Of a stretch of DNA of 64,000 nt, positions 9,293-17,691 are shown piece by piece. The notes below the pieces were generated by a model that saw only the letters and a program-made list of their open reading frames with translations, was not told where the DNA came from and ran no database searches. The translations under genes were made by a program, and so were the position numbers. Every line of letters starts with the position of its first letter. Position 1 is the stretch's first letter. The DNA comes from Alteromonas confluentis (GTDB lineage Bacteria; Pseudomonadota; Gammaproteobacteria; Enterobacterales; Alteromonadaceae), in NCBI RefSeq assembly GCF_001757105.1, contig NZ_MDHN01000009.1, positions 1-64,000 of the forward strand, in the 5' to 3' direction.

Positions 9293-9929
9293 AATCTTCG
9301 ATGGCATTGCAAATGTTCTGATAAGCGCCGCAACGACAAAGGTTGCCACTCATTCTTTCTTTAATTTCGTCACGGTTTAGCGTAACCGGAATAATTAGAT
9401 CCGGCGTAACATGGCTGGGCATGCCTTTCCTGGCTTCCGAGAGCATCCCAATAGCTGAACAGAGTTGTCCGGAAGTGCAGTACCCACACTGATAACTGTC
9501 ATGCTCTACAAAGCCATCCTGCAGTGCGTGCAGATTGTCGGGCGTTCCCAGACCCTCAACTGTTCTAATTTCATCGCTGTCGTGCATCACGGCCAACGAT
9601 AAGCACGCATTGATGCGGGTGCCATTTACCAGCACGGTGCACGCACCGCACTGGCCGTGGTCGCACCCCTTTTTTGTGCCAGTGAGCGCTAATTTTTCCC
9701 GTAACAAATCCAGCAAGGTCGTTCGTGTATCAATTCCTAACGTGTGTTTTCGGCTATTGATTGTCAGTGTTACCTGTTGCGTAAATGCTTTTTCACGAAC
9801 ATCGGGTAATGATGATTTCGCCAATGCCGTTGAAGGAAACTGAGTGCTGACGCCTGCTGCAATTCCTGCCGTAGACGTTGATTTGACAAAGTCCCGCCTG
9901 GACGGGTTCGCTGGTTGGTCTGAACGCAT
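9264..9929 (-). CDS. paoA: Tat-exported [2Fe-2S] aldehyde oxidoreductase subunit (PaoA type)
   Basis: The 221-residue small subunit has an N-terminal twin-arginine signal (PSRRDFVKSTSTAG, residues ~9-22). The first [2Fe-2S] domain follows with CDHGQCGACTVLVNG, then the second, alpha-helical cluster domain with QCGYCTSGQLC and GNLCRCGAYQNI. Tat export of the folded complex would place PaoABC in the periplasm. It is first in the minus-strand paoABC operon. The 273 bases upstream separate it from the divergent metallo-hydrolase/AraC cluster, and AGAGG lies near its start. Confidence 0.92.
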   Translation of the reverse strand: MRSDQPANPSRRDFVKSTSTAGIAAGVSTQFPSTALAKSSLPDVREKAFTQQVTLTINSRKHTLGIDTRTTLLDLLREKLALTGTKKGCDHGQCGACTVLVNGTRINACLSLAVMHDSDEIRTVEGLGTPDNLHALQDGFVEHDSYQCGYCTSGQLCSAIGMLSEARKGMPSHVTPDLIIPVTLNRDEIKERMSGNLCRCGAYQNICNAIEDYAERDRETV

Positions 9930-10202
9930 CGGTTTCTCCTCTGGATATTAAAAACCTTGGTCTTTGTGATCTAATACATTTGATAGTTAATCCAGCCGTC
10001 TGCGAATTGGCAATACTCTGACCCGAACGCCCGTAGTTCTGATAGGCAATACCGTAATAGTGGTAACTGGCACGTAAAAACACCTTTTAGTATTTTTTAT
10101 AATGCAGTAAAAATGGTAGGAAATACCGTAATTAGGGTGGCGTTAAACTGGATTCCGGGTGCTAAAGTGATTACAGGTCCAAAGTTCAAAAAGGCTGTTT
10201 TC

Positions 10203-11123
10203 ATGTTTGCTAAGTCACCATTAACTAAAACCATCTTTACCATAACCGCCCTGATAGCCAGTTCTGCACAGGCAACTTCAGACACTACCCAGGCTTTTCA
10301 AAATGTGATTTATAGCGAAGCTGGGCAGGCGAAGCCTGAAGCTACGCTGCCGCTTAGCAGTGAGGCTTTTGGTGATTCCGATACCACCACTTTTTACTGG
10401 CTGGGACTCGCGGGATTTCTGATAAATTCCCATGGCACAACATTTATGATCGATCCGTTATTGGAAGGCTTTGACATGGAGGTCATGATTGATTTTCCCA
10501 TCCGTACTGAAGATGTTCCGGCACTCGACGCCATTCTGGTTACCCATGCTGACAACGACCATTTCAGTATTCCAACCCTATCAAAGCTAAACAATCCCAG
10601 CACGGTGATACACTCCACCCAATATGTTGGTAGCCTGATGCAACAGCACGAATTCAATGGTGCAGGGCACGATATCGGCGATAGTTTTAAGATCAATCGC
10701 AATGTGGATGTCAAAGTCATGCCTGCCGATCATGCCTGGCAAAATGCCTATCCGGATGCGGCAGACAGAGTGTTCAAAGATGAAGACAGCGCAGGGTTCT
10801 GGATCCAAACAGAGGAAGGGACGATTTGGGCAACCGGCGACTCACGACTGATGCCGGAACAACTTACGTATGCTCCTGCGCCGGACATTATCCTTTTCGA
10901 CTTTTCCGACAGCGAGTGGCATTTTACCTTTGAAGGCGCTGTGAAGCTGGCAAACGCTTATCCAGAAGCAATATTACTCCTGCATCATTGGGGCTCGGTA
11001 AATGCCCCTGATTTCAGCCCGTTTAATGGCGACCCCAATGCTTTGCTGACCAGGGTTACCAATCCTGAACGCATTAAAGTGCTGGCTCCGGGAGAGCCGT
11101 TTGTCTGGCCAGGCAAGAAGTAA
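10203..11123 (+). CDS. Exported metallo-beta-lactamase-fold hydrolase (UlaG-like)
   Basis: The 306-residue protein has a signal peptide (residues 1-23, core IFTITALIASSA). The Lactamase_B_2/UlaG-like fold shows FLINSHGTTFMIDPLL, the metal-binding VTHADNDHF (HxDxDH, residues ~115-123), VKVMPADHAW, WATGDSRL and a C-terminal LLLHHWG. An N-terminally longer frame exists from 10113, but the ATG at 10203 gives the proper signal peptide. Relatives hydrolyse lactones, phosphodiesters or similar; the substrate is not known here. Only 4 bases separate it from the AraC gene, so they form one transcript. It is divergent from paoABC. Confidence 0.85.
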   Translation: MFAKSPLTKTIFTITALIASSAQATSDTTQAFQNVIYSEAGQAKPEATLPLSSEAFGDSDTTTFYWLGLAGFLINSHGTTFMIDPLLEGFDMEVMIDFPIRTEDVPALDAILVTHADNDHFSIPTLSKLNNPSTVIHSTQYVGSLMQQHEFNGAGHDIGDSFKINRNVDVKVMPADHAWQNAYPDAADRVFKDEDSAGFWIQTEEGTIWATGDSRLMPEQLTYAPAPDIILFDFSDSEWHFTFEGAVKLANAYPEAILLLHHWGSVNAPDFSPFNGDPNALLTRVTNPERIKVLAPGEPFVWPGKK

Positions 11124-11127
11124 TGGT

Positions 11128-12033
11128 ATGACTAAGCCAAACACTATCGAGCAGCTTAACTCTATCCGCCAGTTTAACGAAGAACGGGGGCAGGCAACGT
11201 ATCACGAGCATGTTTCAGTTCTGAATCAGGCTTACTCTACGCCGTTCATACCTCATGAATACTTGAGCGGTTTGTATCTGATCTTTCTGAAAGAAAGTGA
11301 ATGTGAGGGCATTCAGTATGGCAGAGGTCGCTACGATTTTTGCAGAGATTCTCTTTTATTCATTGCGCCTGGTCAGGTGTTCTCTCAGCATCAGACCGAA
11401 CTCTACCGCCCTAAAGGTTGGGTAATCGCCATTCATCCTGATTTTGTCGCCGGGCAGGCATTACATTTAGATAAGAACAGGCTTTTCCATTATGAAAGTA
11501 ATGCGGCAGTGCCTGTGACCGCTGAAGTCAGAGAACAATTAATTCGGCTCTTCAGTATGCTGCAGACTGAGGTCTCAACAGCACCGGAAGGGGAGTATTC
11601 AAATCCCCGATTAACCCAGGACGTTATTGCCAATTACATCCGCCTGATCCTGTCTCAGTGTAATCGCGCTGCCTCCCGTCTTGAAGACAGTGTTAATAAG
11701 CCACCGACTGAATTATTAGTCAGGTTCGAAAACGAACTTCAACAGTATGTCGAGCAGGGTAAAACGGAATCTGTCGGACTTCCTACGGTGAAATATTTCG
11801 CCAGTAGACTGCATCTGTCACCGAACTATTTTGGTGATGCCATCAAGTCTGAAACCGGGATATCTGCGAAGGCGTTTATTGAAAAGTGGTTAACCAGCAT
11901 TGCTAAGCAGAAAATGGCCAACCCCTCCCTGAGCATAGCTCAGGTGGCGTATCAGTTGGGTTTCAGTCATCCCCAGCACTTTACCCGCTTCTTTAAACGC
12001 AACGTGGGCATGTCGCCAACGCAATACCGGTAA
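11128..12033 (+). CDS. AraC family transcriptional regulator
   Basis: The protein of about 301 residues has an N-terminal cupin-like sensing region (YDFCRDSLLFIAPGQVFSQH) and a C-terminal double helix-turn-helix: VKYFASRLHLSPNYFGDAIKSETG and SIAQVAYQLGFSHPQHFTRFFKRNVGMSPTQYR (residues ~220-301), the AraC signature. The start at 11128 is chosen over a TTG at 11101 inside the previous gene, with AAGAAG just upstream. It sits between an exported metallo-hydrolase and an exported CMD-like lipoprotein gene and probably controls this cluster and perhaps the divergent paoABC operon (inference). Confidence 0.92.
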   Translation: MTKPNTIEQLNSIRQFNEERGQATYHEHVSVLNQAYSTPFIPHEYLSGLYLIFLKESECEGIQYGRGRYDFCRDSLLFIAPGQVFSQHQTELYRPKGWVIAIHPDFVAGQALHLDKNRLFHYESNAAVPVTAEVREQLIRLFSMLQTEVSTAPEGEYSNPRLTQDVIANYIRLILSQCNRAASRLEDSVNKPPTELLVRFENELQQYVEQGKTESVGLPTVKYFASRLHLSPNYFGDAIKSETGISAKAFIEKWLTSIAKQKMANPSLSIAQVAYQLGFSHPQHFTRFFKRNVGMSPTQYR

Positions 12034-12053
12034 CAATCGGGCAGGCATTAAAT

Positions 12054-12827
12054 ATGAAAAGACTGAGTTTTATAGTAACACTGATGCTCTTAACCGGGTG
12101 TCACTCAACCAACCAAGCGACAATGACGATGAGAACAACAGAACAAACCGATCCTGAATTTATGGCGATTCAAAATAATTTTGTTGAGAATGAGTTGAAC
12201 GCGCTGGAAGTGCTCACACCGTTGCAAAAGCACATTAGCCTGATAACGGCTCTCGCTGTTCAGCAGTCGTTCCCTCAACTTAAGAGGCAAGTGCGTCTGG
12301 CAATTGATGATGGCATTGCGCCGCTCACGATTCGCGAATCGCTTTATGTGGCCGCCCCTTTTACCGGATTCCCTCGAATAGAGAATGCCCTCGTTGCAGT
12401 TAACGAAGTATTCAATGAAAAGGGAATTGTACTGCCTCTGCCGTCACAGGCGCAGAGTAGCAATGAGAGCCGGTACCAGGCTGGTCTGGCCATACAATTG
12501 CCCATTTACGGCAACGAAATCAAAAATGCGTTTGCAGATTTACCTGCACCCTACAATCAGAAGCTGCCTGCTTATCTTACCGAACTTTTATTTGGTGACT
12601 TCTATTCAAGAAGTGCCATCGACAACCAGACTCGTGAACTCGTTGCGCTCATCACATTAGCCACTCTGGGTGCTGAAAAGCAGCTTGCCTCCCACGCAAG
12701 AGGCAATTTGATTGTTGGCAACACTAAGCCAGAGATGATTGGTGCGCTGGTTCATTGCCTGCCTGTACTGGGGTTCCCAGCCGTTTTCAATGCGATTAAT
12801 GAGGTCAGGAATATCGATATTGATTAA
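12054..12827 (+). CDS. Carboxymuconolactone decarboxylase-like lipoprotein
   Basis: The 257-residue protein starts with a lipoprotein signal (lipobox LTGC, Cys ~16). Two copies of the CMD/AhpD-like helical domain follow: residues ~55-120 (LITALAVQQSFPQLKRQVRLAIDDG) and ~185-250 (LVALITLATLGAEKQLASHARGNL). The usual catalytic CxxC of AhpD is absent, so it is closer to the CMD branch. CMD enzymes act on beta-ketoadipate pathway lactones, but an extracytoplasmic location is odd for that. It follows the AraC gene by 20 bases. An 8-bp perfect inverted repeat follows its stop. Confidence 0.82.
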   Translation: MKRLSFIVTLMLLTGCHSTNQATMTMRTTEQTDPEFMAIQNNFVENELNALEVLTPLQKHISLITALAVQQSFPQLKRQVRLAIDDGIAPLTIRESLYVAAPFTGFPRIENALVAVNEVFNEKGIVLPLPSQAQSSNESRYQAGLAIQLPIYGNEIKNAFADLPAPYNQKLPAYLTELLFGDFYSRSAIDNQTRELVALITLATLGAEKQLASHARGNLIVGNTKPEMIGALVHCLPVLGFPAVFNAINEVRNIDID

Positions 12828-13330
12828 ACCTGCCGCACAAGTGCGGCAACCAGAATACCGCATTCACCAAACGCTTCCGGGGTGCTAATGAAATTGCCAA
12901 AAAAAACACCAATCCAGGTACCGACAATCCAGAAAGACCACAGCGCCAGACCACCTCCTAAGAGCAAGCCTAATCCGGGCTTATCATTATTAAGTGCCCG
13001 CATTGACAGGGCCCAGTTTGCATCTGAAGCGACAACCATGGTGGCGTATCTTTTGGCCGGCGGTAATTGCTTTAGCCACGGATACAGCGTTGCGCCCATC
13101 AAAAGATATCTGGCGTTGATAGCAAAAACGGTGAGTACCAGAGGAATAAGAGAAACCTGTTCACCCCAGAGATCAAGCGCTGCGAACTGAGAAGCACCTG
13201 CAAAAACCAGCGTACTCATAATAACCGTATCGGTTTCGCTCAGACAGCTCTGCAATGCAGCCAAACCAAATGCTGCCCCAAACACGGCGACGAAAAGGGA
13301 TATGGGAACGAGATGTTTAAAGCCGTCCAA
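12824..13330 (-). pseudogene. Truncated AzlC family permease
   Basis: About 168 residues of the AzlC (branched-chain amino-acid exporter large subunit) family are present: VFAGASQFAALDLW, INARYLLMGATLYPWL and SDANWALS with four or five membrane segments. The family is normally about 230 residues. Here homology stops at PEAFG, followed by an unrelated ECGILVAALVRQV that runs into the inverted repeat. Homology also starts before the first usable start: residues FQPLI precede a TTG, and an in-frame stop lies shortly upstream. No azlD partner is adjacent. Both ends therefore look eroded, and this is probably a remnant. A short functional form cannot be excluded. Confidence 0.7.
12831..12848. terminator. 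Inverted repeat between convergent genes, possible terminator
   Basis: TGCCGCAC-AA-GTGCGGCA is a perfect 8-bp inverted repeat three bases after the CMD-like gene stop, inside the 3' end of the shortened azlC frame. No T-run follows on either strand, so it is at best a weak intrinsic terminator. Confidence 0.45.
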
Positions 13331-13707
13331 AATGAGTGGTTGAAATGCTTTGTGGCCGTGGCAGTGTTAACCCGTTGTAGTGTACCTGAACAACTGGAAA
13401 TTTTAGGCAGTGATCATCATTTCGGACCACTCGATCCCATGGAGGTGGCGGTGATACGCAGCCGCCATTCCAGTCAATCCGAGGCGGTGGATGGTTTGCA
13501 CGATTTGTTGGTTAAAACGCTTGGACAGGGATCGGCATATGCCTAAGGCCTTATTGCTCATTCCCATTAGCCTCGGCGGGTTTCCGTTTCAACATTCCCG
13601 TTATTTTAATCGGCTGATAAAAAACAAAAAACTACAAATGAAGGGTGTTGCTATAGTTTCAACGGCAACGTATTTTGGTTTCAAATTAGCCACATATTGA
13701 ATAGACC
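13331..13707. other. Gene-poor stretch, probable decayed DNA
   Basis: This 377-base stretch lies between the azlC remnant and the GNAT gene. A plus-strand frame (13313-13546, 77 codons) and a minus-strand frame of similar length overlap each other; neither resembles a family I recognise, and no good ribosome-binding site is seen. With the truncated azlC beside it, it is most simply a degraded region. The GNAT promoter must lie in its right half. Confidence 0.5.
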
Positions 13708-14415
13708 ATGAAACTCAATGAATTTGGACAACCGGTTGGTGAAGCGTTACCAGAATGGCAGCCAGTTGAACCGCCTACAATATCGTGTATTGAAGGAAAA
13801 TACTGCCGATTAGAGCGACTCGACGCTCATCGTCACGCAGAGAGCCTTTACCAAGCTTTTCAGCAAAGTGAAGATGAGCGGAATTGGACCTATTTACCTT
13901 ACGGCCCTTTTACTTCATTGCAGGACTACCGCGATTTCCTGGTAGGAATGGCGAATAAAAGCGATCCATACCAGTTTGCCGTTATCGACAGTGCGACTGG
14001 AAATGCTGTGGGCACGGTTGCTCTGATGAGAATTGATGTTACAAACGGGGTGATTGAAGTGGGTCATCTGGTTTATTCACCCTTGATGCAACGCACAGCA
14101 ATGTCGACAGAAGTAATGTCGCTATTACTTGAATATGTGTTTTTCACCCTAGGTTACCGAAGGTTGGAATGGAAATGTGATTCACTTAATGCGCCATCCA
14201 GAGCGGCGGCAGTGCGGTTTGGCTTTACCTTTGAAGGTATTTTTCGGCAAATGCTGGTAACACAAGGGCGAAACCGCGACACCGCGTGGTACGCCTTATT
14301 GGATAGTGAGTACTCAAGACTGCGTGTGGGCTATCAGGCCTGGCTTGCGCCTGATAATTTTGATGCCGCAGGAATGCAGATGCAGAGGCTGACTGATTTC
14401 TTTGATGTCGATTAA
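13708..14415 (+). CDS. GNAT family N-acetyltransferase (RimJ/RimL-like)
   Basis: The 235-residue protein is of the Acetyltransf_3 type: CRLERLDAHRHAESLYQAF, TGNAVGTVALMRID, GVIEVGHLVYSPLMQRTAMSTEVM (the acetyl-CoA-binding beta-4/alpha-3 region) and RRLEWKCDSLNAPSRAAAVRFGFTFEG (in pieces). The family acetylates amino groups of amino acids, peptides or small molecules; the substrate is unknown here. It is longer than minimal RimL because of an N-terminal leader of about 30 residues typical of this branch. It is convergent with the histidine kinase gene, with 36 bases between stops. No Shine-Dalgarno stands out. Confidence 0.88.
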   Translation: MKLNEFGQPVGEALPEWQPVEPPTISCIEGKYCRLERLDAHRHAESLYQAFQQSEDERNWTYLPYGPFTSLQDYRDFLVGMANKSDPYQFAVIDSATGNAVGTVALMRIDVTNGVIEVGHLVYSPLMQRTAMSTEVMSLLLEYVFFTLGYRRLEWKCDSLNAPSRAAAVRFGFTFEGIFRQMLVTQGRNRDTAWYALLDSEYSRLRVGYQAWLAPDNFDAAGMQMQRLTDFFDVD

Positions 14416-14451
14416 GGCGGCCCGATTTATTCAGCGTTACAAAAGCGGTAT

Positions 14452-15870
14452 TCAACCTACCTTAAACATCAACGTAAACCGCGCCCCGCCATCTTCGGCA
14501 TTCTCTGCCGTCACGGTGCCATTGTGTAGTTGCGCGATGGCTTTTACGATGGCAAGACCTAGACCGTGTCCATTGCGGTTCGGCGGGAATTTCGCGAAAG
14601 GTTCGAACAGGTTACCCAGTTTATCGTCGGGGATGCCGGGCCCATGGTCCCGCACGCTCACGGAGCAGTCTGCTTTAACTTTAAGCTCAACGGTTTGTCC
14701 GGCTGATGAAAATGACACGGCGTTATCGACCAGATTCGCGATAGCGACTTCCATCAGACCTTCATCCCCAGGGATGATGACAGCGGATTGTTCAATCTCG
14801 AAACTGAGCTTAACGCCTGCTGTTTCTGCAAGCAGGTGACGTTCTCTGACAACGCGCTGGCAGCACTGCACTAAATCGATATCGTGCTCATGATTCTTCG
14901 GGCCACCAATACGCATTAGGCGAAGGAGTTGATTTACCAGGTGTGACAGGCGTCTTACGTCATCAATCAGCTTTTCTTTAAGATTACCTTCATCCATCAT
15001 TTCCAGCCGGGTTCGCAATACTGTGAGCGGCGTGCGCATTTCATGGGCGGCGGTAGAAAGGAAAAAATTGTGCTGCTTCTGGGTCTCATCAATACGCGAC
15101 AACATTTCATTTACCGCCTGAACAAGGGGCAATACTTCGTTGGGCAACCCCTTTTCAGGAAGCTTCTGATGCAGGTTTTTGGGATTGAACGAGTAGGCGA
15201 CTTTGGCCACTTTATTCATTAGCCGCCAGTTAAACAGCAGGATGATGGCGGTGATAATGAAAACCCCGGCAGCAGCAAGGATCAGGTTTGCGCCTACATC
15301 TACCACCATGCGCTTATAGAATGCCCACAATGAACTCTCAGGCGGCGCATCAGCAACCGTAACGCCGGAAAACTCCAGATAGAATGCATAATCGTTGCAG
15401 TTGCTGTACTGAATGTAGCCGTGATCACCGTTATCTGAAGTGGCATCAAAATACGATGAACACAGTTTGGTTTTGTTTACGTCGCGACTGATTTCATCAA
15501 TATCATCGAAACGGAAGGCTGAATAGTACTGCGGAATTCTACCATTACTGAAGATTTCACCGTCAACCATAAAGAAGTAGCTAAAATCCGGGTTGTTGCG
15601 TTGAAAGTTGTTGAGGGATTCAGACAGCTGAAATTGCTGGCTGGTGATTTTGCCCTCATGACGGGCATCCATAAAATCGCGGATCTCCCGGCGCACCTTT
15701 TCATTGGTAAAATAAATAGGGTCGGGTTCGGTGAGATCAAGGTCGGAAATGGGTAAGTAGGCAATGTAGTAAATAGTGGCTGAAATAAACACCAGCGAGA
15801 GGATTAACATCTGCCCAATCATCGAGCGATGTATTTGCCTGAAAAAACCAAATGTGAGGATCCGTTTCAT
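14452..15870 (-). CDS. Two-component sensor histidine kinase
   Basis: The 472-residue protein has TM1 (~17-37), a periplasmic sensor of about 150 residues without a recognised fold, TM2 (~195-217) and a short linker. The kinase core has the H-box HEMRTPLTVLRTRLE (phospho-His ~274), the N-box VAIANLVDNAVSF, the G1 box DHGPGIPDD and the G2 box GHGLGLAIV. It is distal in a minus-strand cluster: OmpR-type regulator, MoxR ATPase, this kinase. The signal may be linked to the TonB receptor gene upstream of the cluster (inference). Confidence 0.93.
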   Translation of the reverse strand: MKRILTFGFFRQIHRSMIGQMLILSLVFISATIYYIAYLPISDLDLTEPDPIYFTNEKVRREIRDFMDARHEGKITSQQFQLSESLNNFQRNNPDFSYFFMVDGEIFSNGRIPQYYSAFRFDDIDEISRDVNKTKLCSSYFDATSDNGDHGYIQYSNCNDYAFYLEFSGVTVADAPPESSLWAFYKRMVVDVGANLILAAAGVFIITAIILLFNWRLMNKVAKVAYSFNPKNLHQKLPEKGLPNEVLPLVQAVNEMLSRIDETQKQHNFFLSTAAHEMRTPLTVLRTRLEMMDEGNLKEKLIDDVRRLSHLVNQLLRLMRIGGPKNHEHDIDLVQCCQRVVRERHLLAETAGVKLSFEIEQSAVIIPGDEGLMEVAIANLVDNAVSFSSAGQTVELKVKADCSVSVRDHGPGIPDDKLGNLFEPFAKFPPNRNGHGLGLAIVKAIAQLHNGTVTAENAEDGGARFTLMFKVG

Positions 15871-15939
15871 TGTATCAGTCCTTATCAGAAGCGAAGCCTC
15901 ACCGTAGAGGTCAACGTGATTAAGAGTGTAACACGCAGG

Positions 15940-16953
15940 TTAAGCTCTGGTATCGGGCCGGGGCAGGCGAACCAGAATATCTTTGATAATTGCATCAGCG
16001 CTTATGCCTGAAGCCTGGGCTTTAAAATTACACGCAATTCGGTGGCGTAAAACCGGAAGCACCACGCTTTCCACATCATCACAACTCACCGCAAACCGGT
16101 TGGCAAGCAGTGCTTTTACTTTGGCTGCCAGCATCAGGCTTTGAATACCACGGGGCGACGCACCCAAAGAAACAAATTCATTTACCATGTCTGTGGCATA
16201 TTCGCTGCCAGGTTGTGAAGCCATGACAAGCCGGATGGCGTAGGTTTTAGCGGCAGACGGCACTGGGATGTCGCGCACTGTCTGACGGAGGTCACGCAAC
16301 GTTTCAGCTGAGGTCTTTGGCTGAATTTCAATTTTGGCGTTGCTGGTGGTCCGGTCGATAATGGTGTGATAATCCGACTCGGAAGGATATCCCACAATCA
16401 GTTTGAACAGGAAACGATCGAGTTGTGCTTCCGGCAGCGGGTAGGTGCCTTCCTGATCAACCGGGTTCTGCGTTGCCATTACACAAAACGGGTCCGGCAT
16501 TTTGATGGTTCTGTGACCGGCAGTGAGCTGCTTTTCCTGCATCACTTCCAGCAGGGCCGACTGGGTTTTCGGTGTGGCGCGGTTTATTTCATCGGCCAGC
16601 ACCAGGTTAGAAACAATCGGGCCTTCCTGAAAAGTCAGTGTGTGCTTACCACTACCATCGTCCATTAGCACTGAACTACCCACAATGTCGGCAGGCATCA
16701 TATCCGGGGTGAACTGGATACGGTTGAACTGCAGATTCACCACCTGACTTAATGTACTTACCAGCATGGTTTTACCCAGGCCGGGTACACCTTCAATCAG
16801 CACATGGCCGCCCACCATCAATGCGGTCAGCACGCCATCAACCACGTCTTGCTGACCCACAATCATTTTGTTTATTTCATTGCGAATGGTTTCGAAGGTT
16901 TCAGAAAACTGACGCACGCGCTGTGTAGCAGCATCAATAGAGTGTAATGTCAT
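15940..16953 (-). CDS. MoxR family AAA+ ATPase
   Basis: The 337-residue ATPase has Walker A GVPGLGKTM (residues ~55-63), Walker B LVLADEINRATPKTQSALLEVMQE (in pieces), sensor 1 ATQNPVDQEGTYPLPEAQLDRF and sensor 2 SPRGIQ, with the C-terminal lid domain. MoxR proteins act as chaperones in assembling or activating complexes, usually beside DUF58 and VWA genes; none are here. Instead it sits between a response regulator (10 bases away) and its histidine kinase (69 bases away), an unusual arrangement. A role in the same signalling route is inference. Confidence 0.93.
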   Translation of the reverse strand: MTLHSIDAATQRVRQFSETFETIRNEINKMIVGQQDVVDGVLTALMVGGHVLIEGVPGLGKTMLVSTLSQVVNLQFNRIQFTPDMMPADIVGSSVLMDDGSGKHTLTFQEGPIVSNLVLADEINRATPKTQSALLEVMQEKQLTAGHRTIKMPDPFCVMATQNPVDQEGTYPLPEAQLDRFLFKLIVGYPSESDYHTIIDRTTSNAKIEIQPKTSAETLRDLRQTVRDIPVPSAAKTYAIRLVMASQPGSEYATDMVNEFVSLGASPRGIQSLMLAAKVKALLANRFAVSCDDVESVVLPVLRHRIACNFKAQASGISADAIIKDILVRLPRPDTRA

Positions 16954-16963
16954 AATTATCTGG

Positions 16964-17635
16964 CTATGCCTTTATGAGGCTGTAGCCCAATCCTCGTGTG
17001 GTTTGGATTTTTATCTCGTCAGTGTGTTCAGACAGGTTCTTTCTCAGTCTGCTTACCTGAGATTCCAGAGAGTTTGAAGAGACAAACTTGTCGTAGCCAT
17101 ATACTTTGGACTCAAGGGATTCCCGTGATACCAGGCTGCCTGGTCTTTGCATTAAAGCTTCAAGTACCAGCGCTTCGGTGCGGCGTAAATTCAGCACTTC
17201 GCCATTTACGCTAAAACCCCGGCTTTCAACATCGTAACTGAGTGGGCCAAAGGTTTTGACATCGCGTTTAATTTTTATTGGTTGTTTCAATGCATTGCGA
17301 ATGCGGGCAAGTAATTCTCTGGGTTCGAATGGCTTGGGGATGTAATCGTGTGCGCCGGATTCCAGGCCGCGAACACGGTCATCCACATCGCCAAGGGCAG
17401 TGAGTAATATTACCCGCTGAGGTTTATTCTGCTCTTCAAAATAGCGCAGCATAGTCATGCCTTCGCCATCAGGAAGCAGCCTGTCCAGCAATACCAGGTC
17501 GAAGGTATTCTCACATACGGCCGTTCTGGCAATAGAAAGGGTAGGGGCGAGGTCTACCACAAAGCCGTTTTTTTCCAGATACGCCACCAGCGTTTCCGCA
17601 ATGTTTTCGTCGTCTTCAATCAGCAGTAATCGCAT
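16964..17635 (-). CDS. OmpR-family response regulator
   Basis: The protein of about 223 residues has a receiver domain (acidic pocket EDDEN, phospho-acceptor Asp in LLDRLLPDG at ~51, Lys in IPKPFEP) and a winged-helix output domain (LRRTEALVLEALMQRPGSLVSRE; RVSRLRKNLSEH-type recognition region; TTRGLGYSL). The start at 17635 (MRLLLIEDD) has GAGG 8 bases upstream. An upstream in-frame ATG at 17671 lies inside the terminator hairpin of the preceding gene and is not the start. MoxR and histidine kinase genes follow on the same strand. Confidence 0.94.
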   Translation of the reverse strand: MRLLLIEDDENIAETLVAYLEKNGFVVDLAPTLSIARTAVCENTFDLVLLDRLLPDGEGMTMLRYFEEQNKPQRVILLTALGDVDDRVRGLESGAHDYIPKPFEPRELLARIRNALKQPIKIKRDVKTFGPLSYDVESRGFSVNGEVLNLRRTEALVLEALMQRPGSLVSRESLESKVYGYDKFVSSNSLESQVSRLRKNLSEHTDEIKIQTTRGLGYSLIKA

Positions 17636-17658
17636 GGGATACCTCACCCGAAAATACA

Positions 17659-17682
17659 AAAAGCGCCCCATGGCGGGGCGCC
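17659..17682 (-). terminator. Intrinsic terminator after TonB receptor gene
   Basis: On the minus strand GCGCCCC-GCCAT-GGGGCGC is followed by TTTTT, ten bases after the receptor stop and before the response regulator start. It would end or attenuate transcription between the receptor and the regulator/MoxR/kinase genes. Confidence 0.88.
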
Positions 17683-17691
17683 GCTTTACTG

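Noticed and set aside
13313..13546. 77-codon plus-strand frame beside azlC
   Set aside because: No family, no ribosome-binding site, and a competing frame on the other strand; kept only as part of the decayed stretch.
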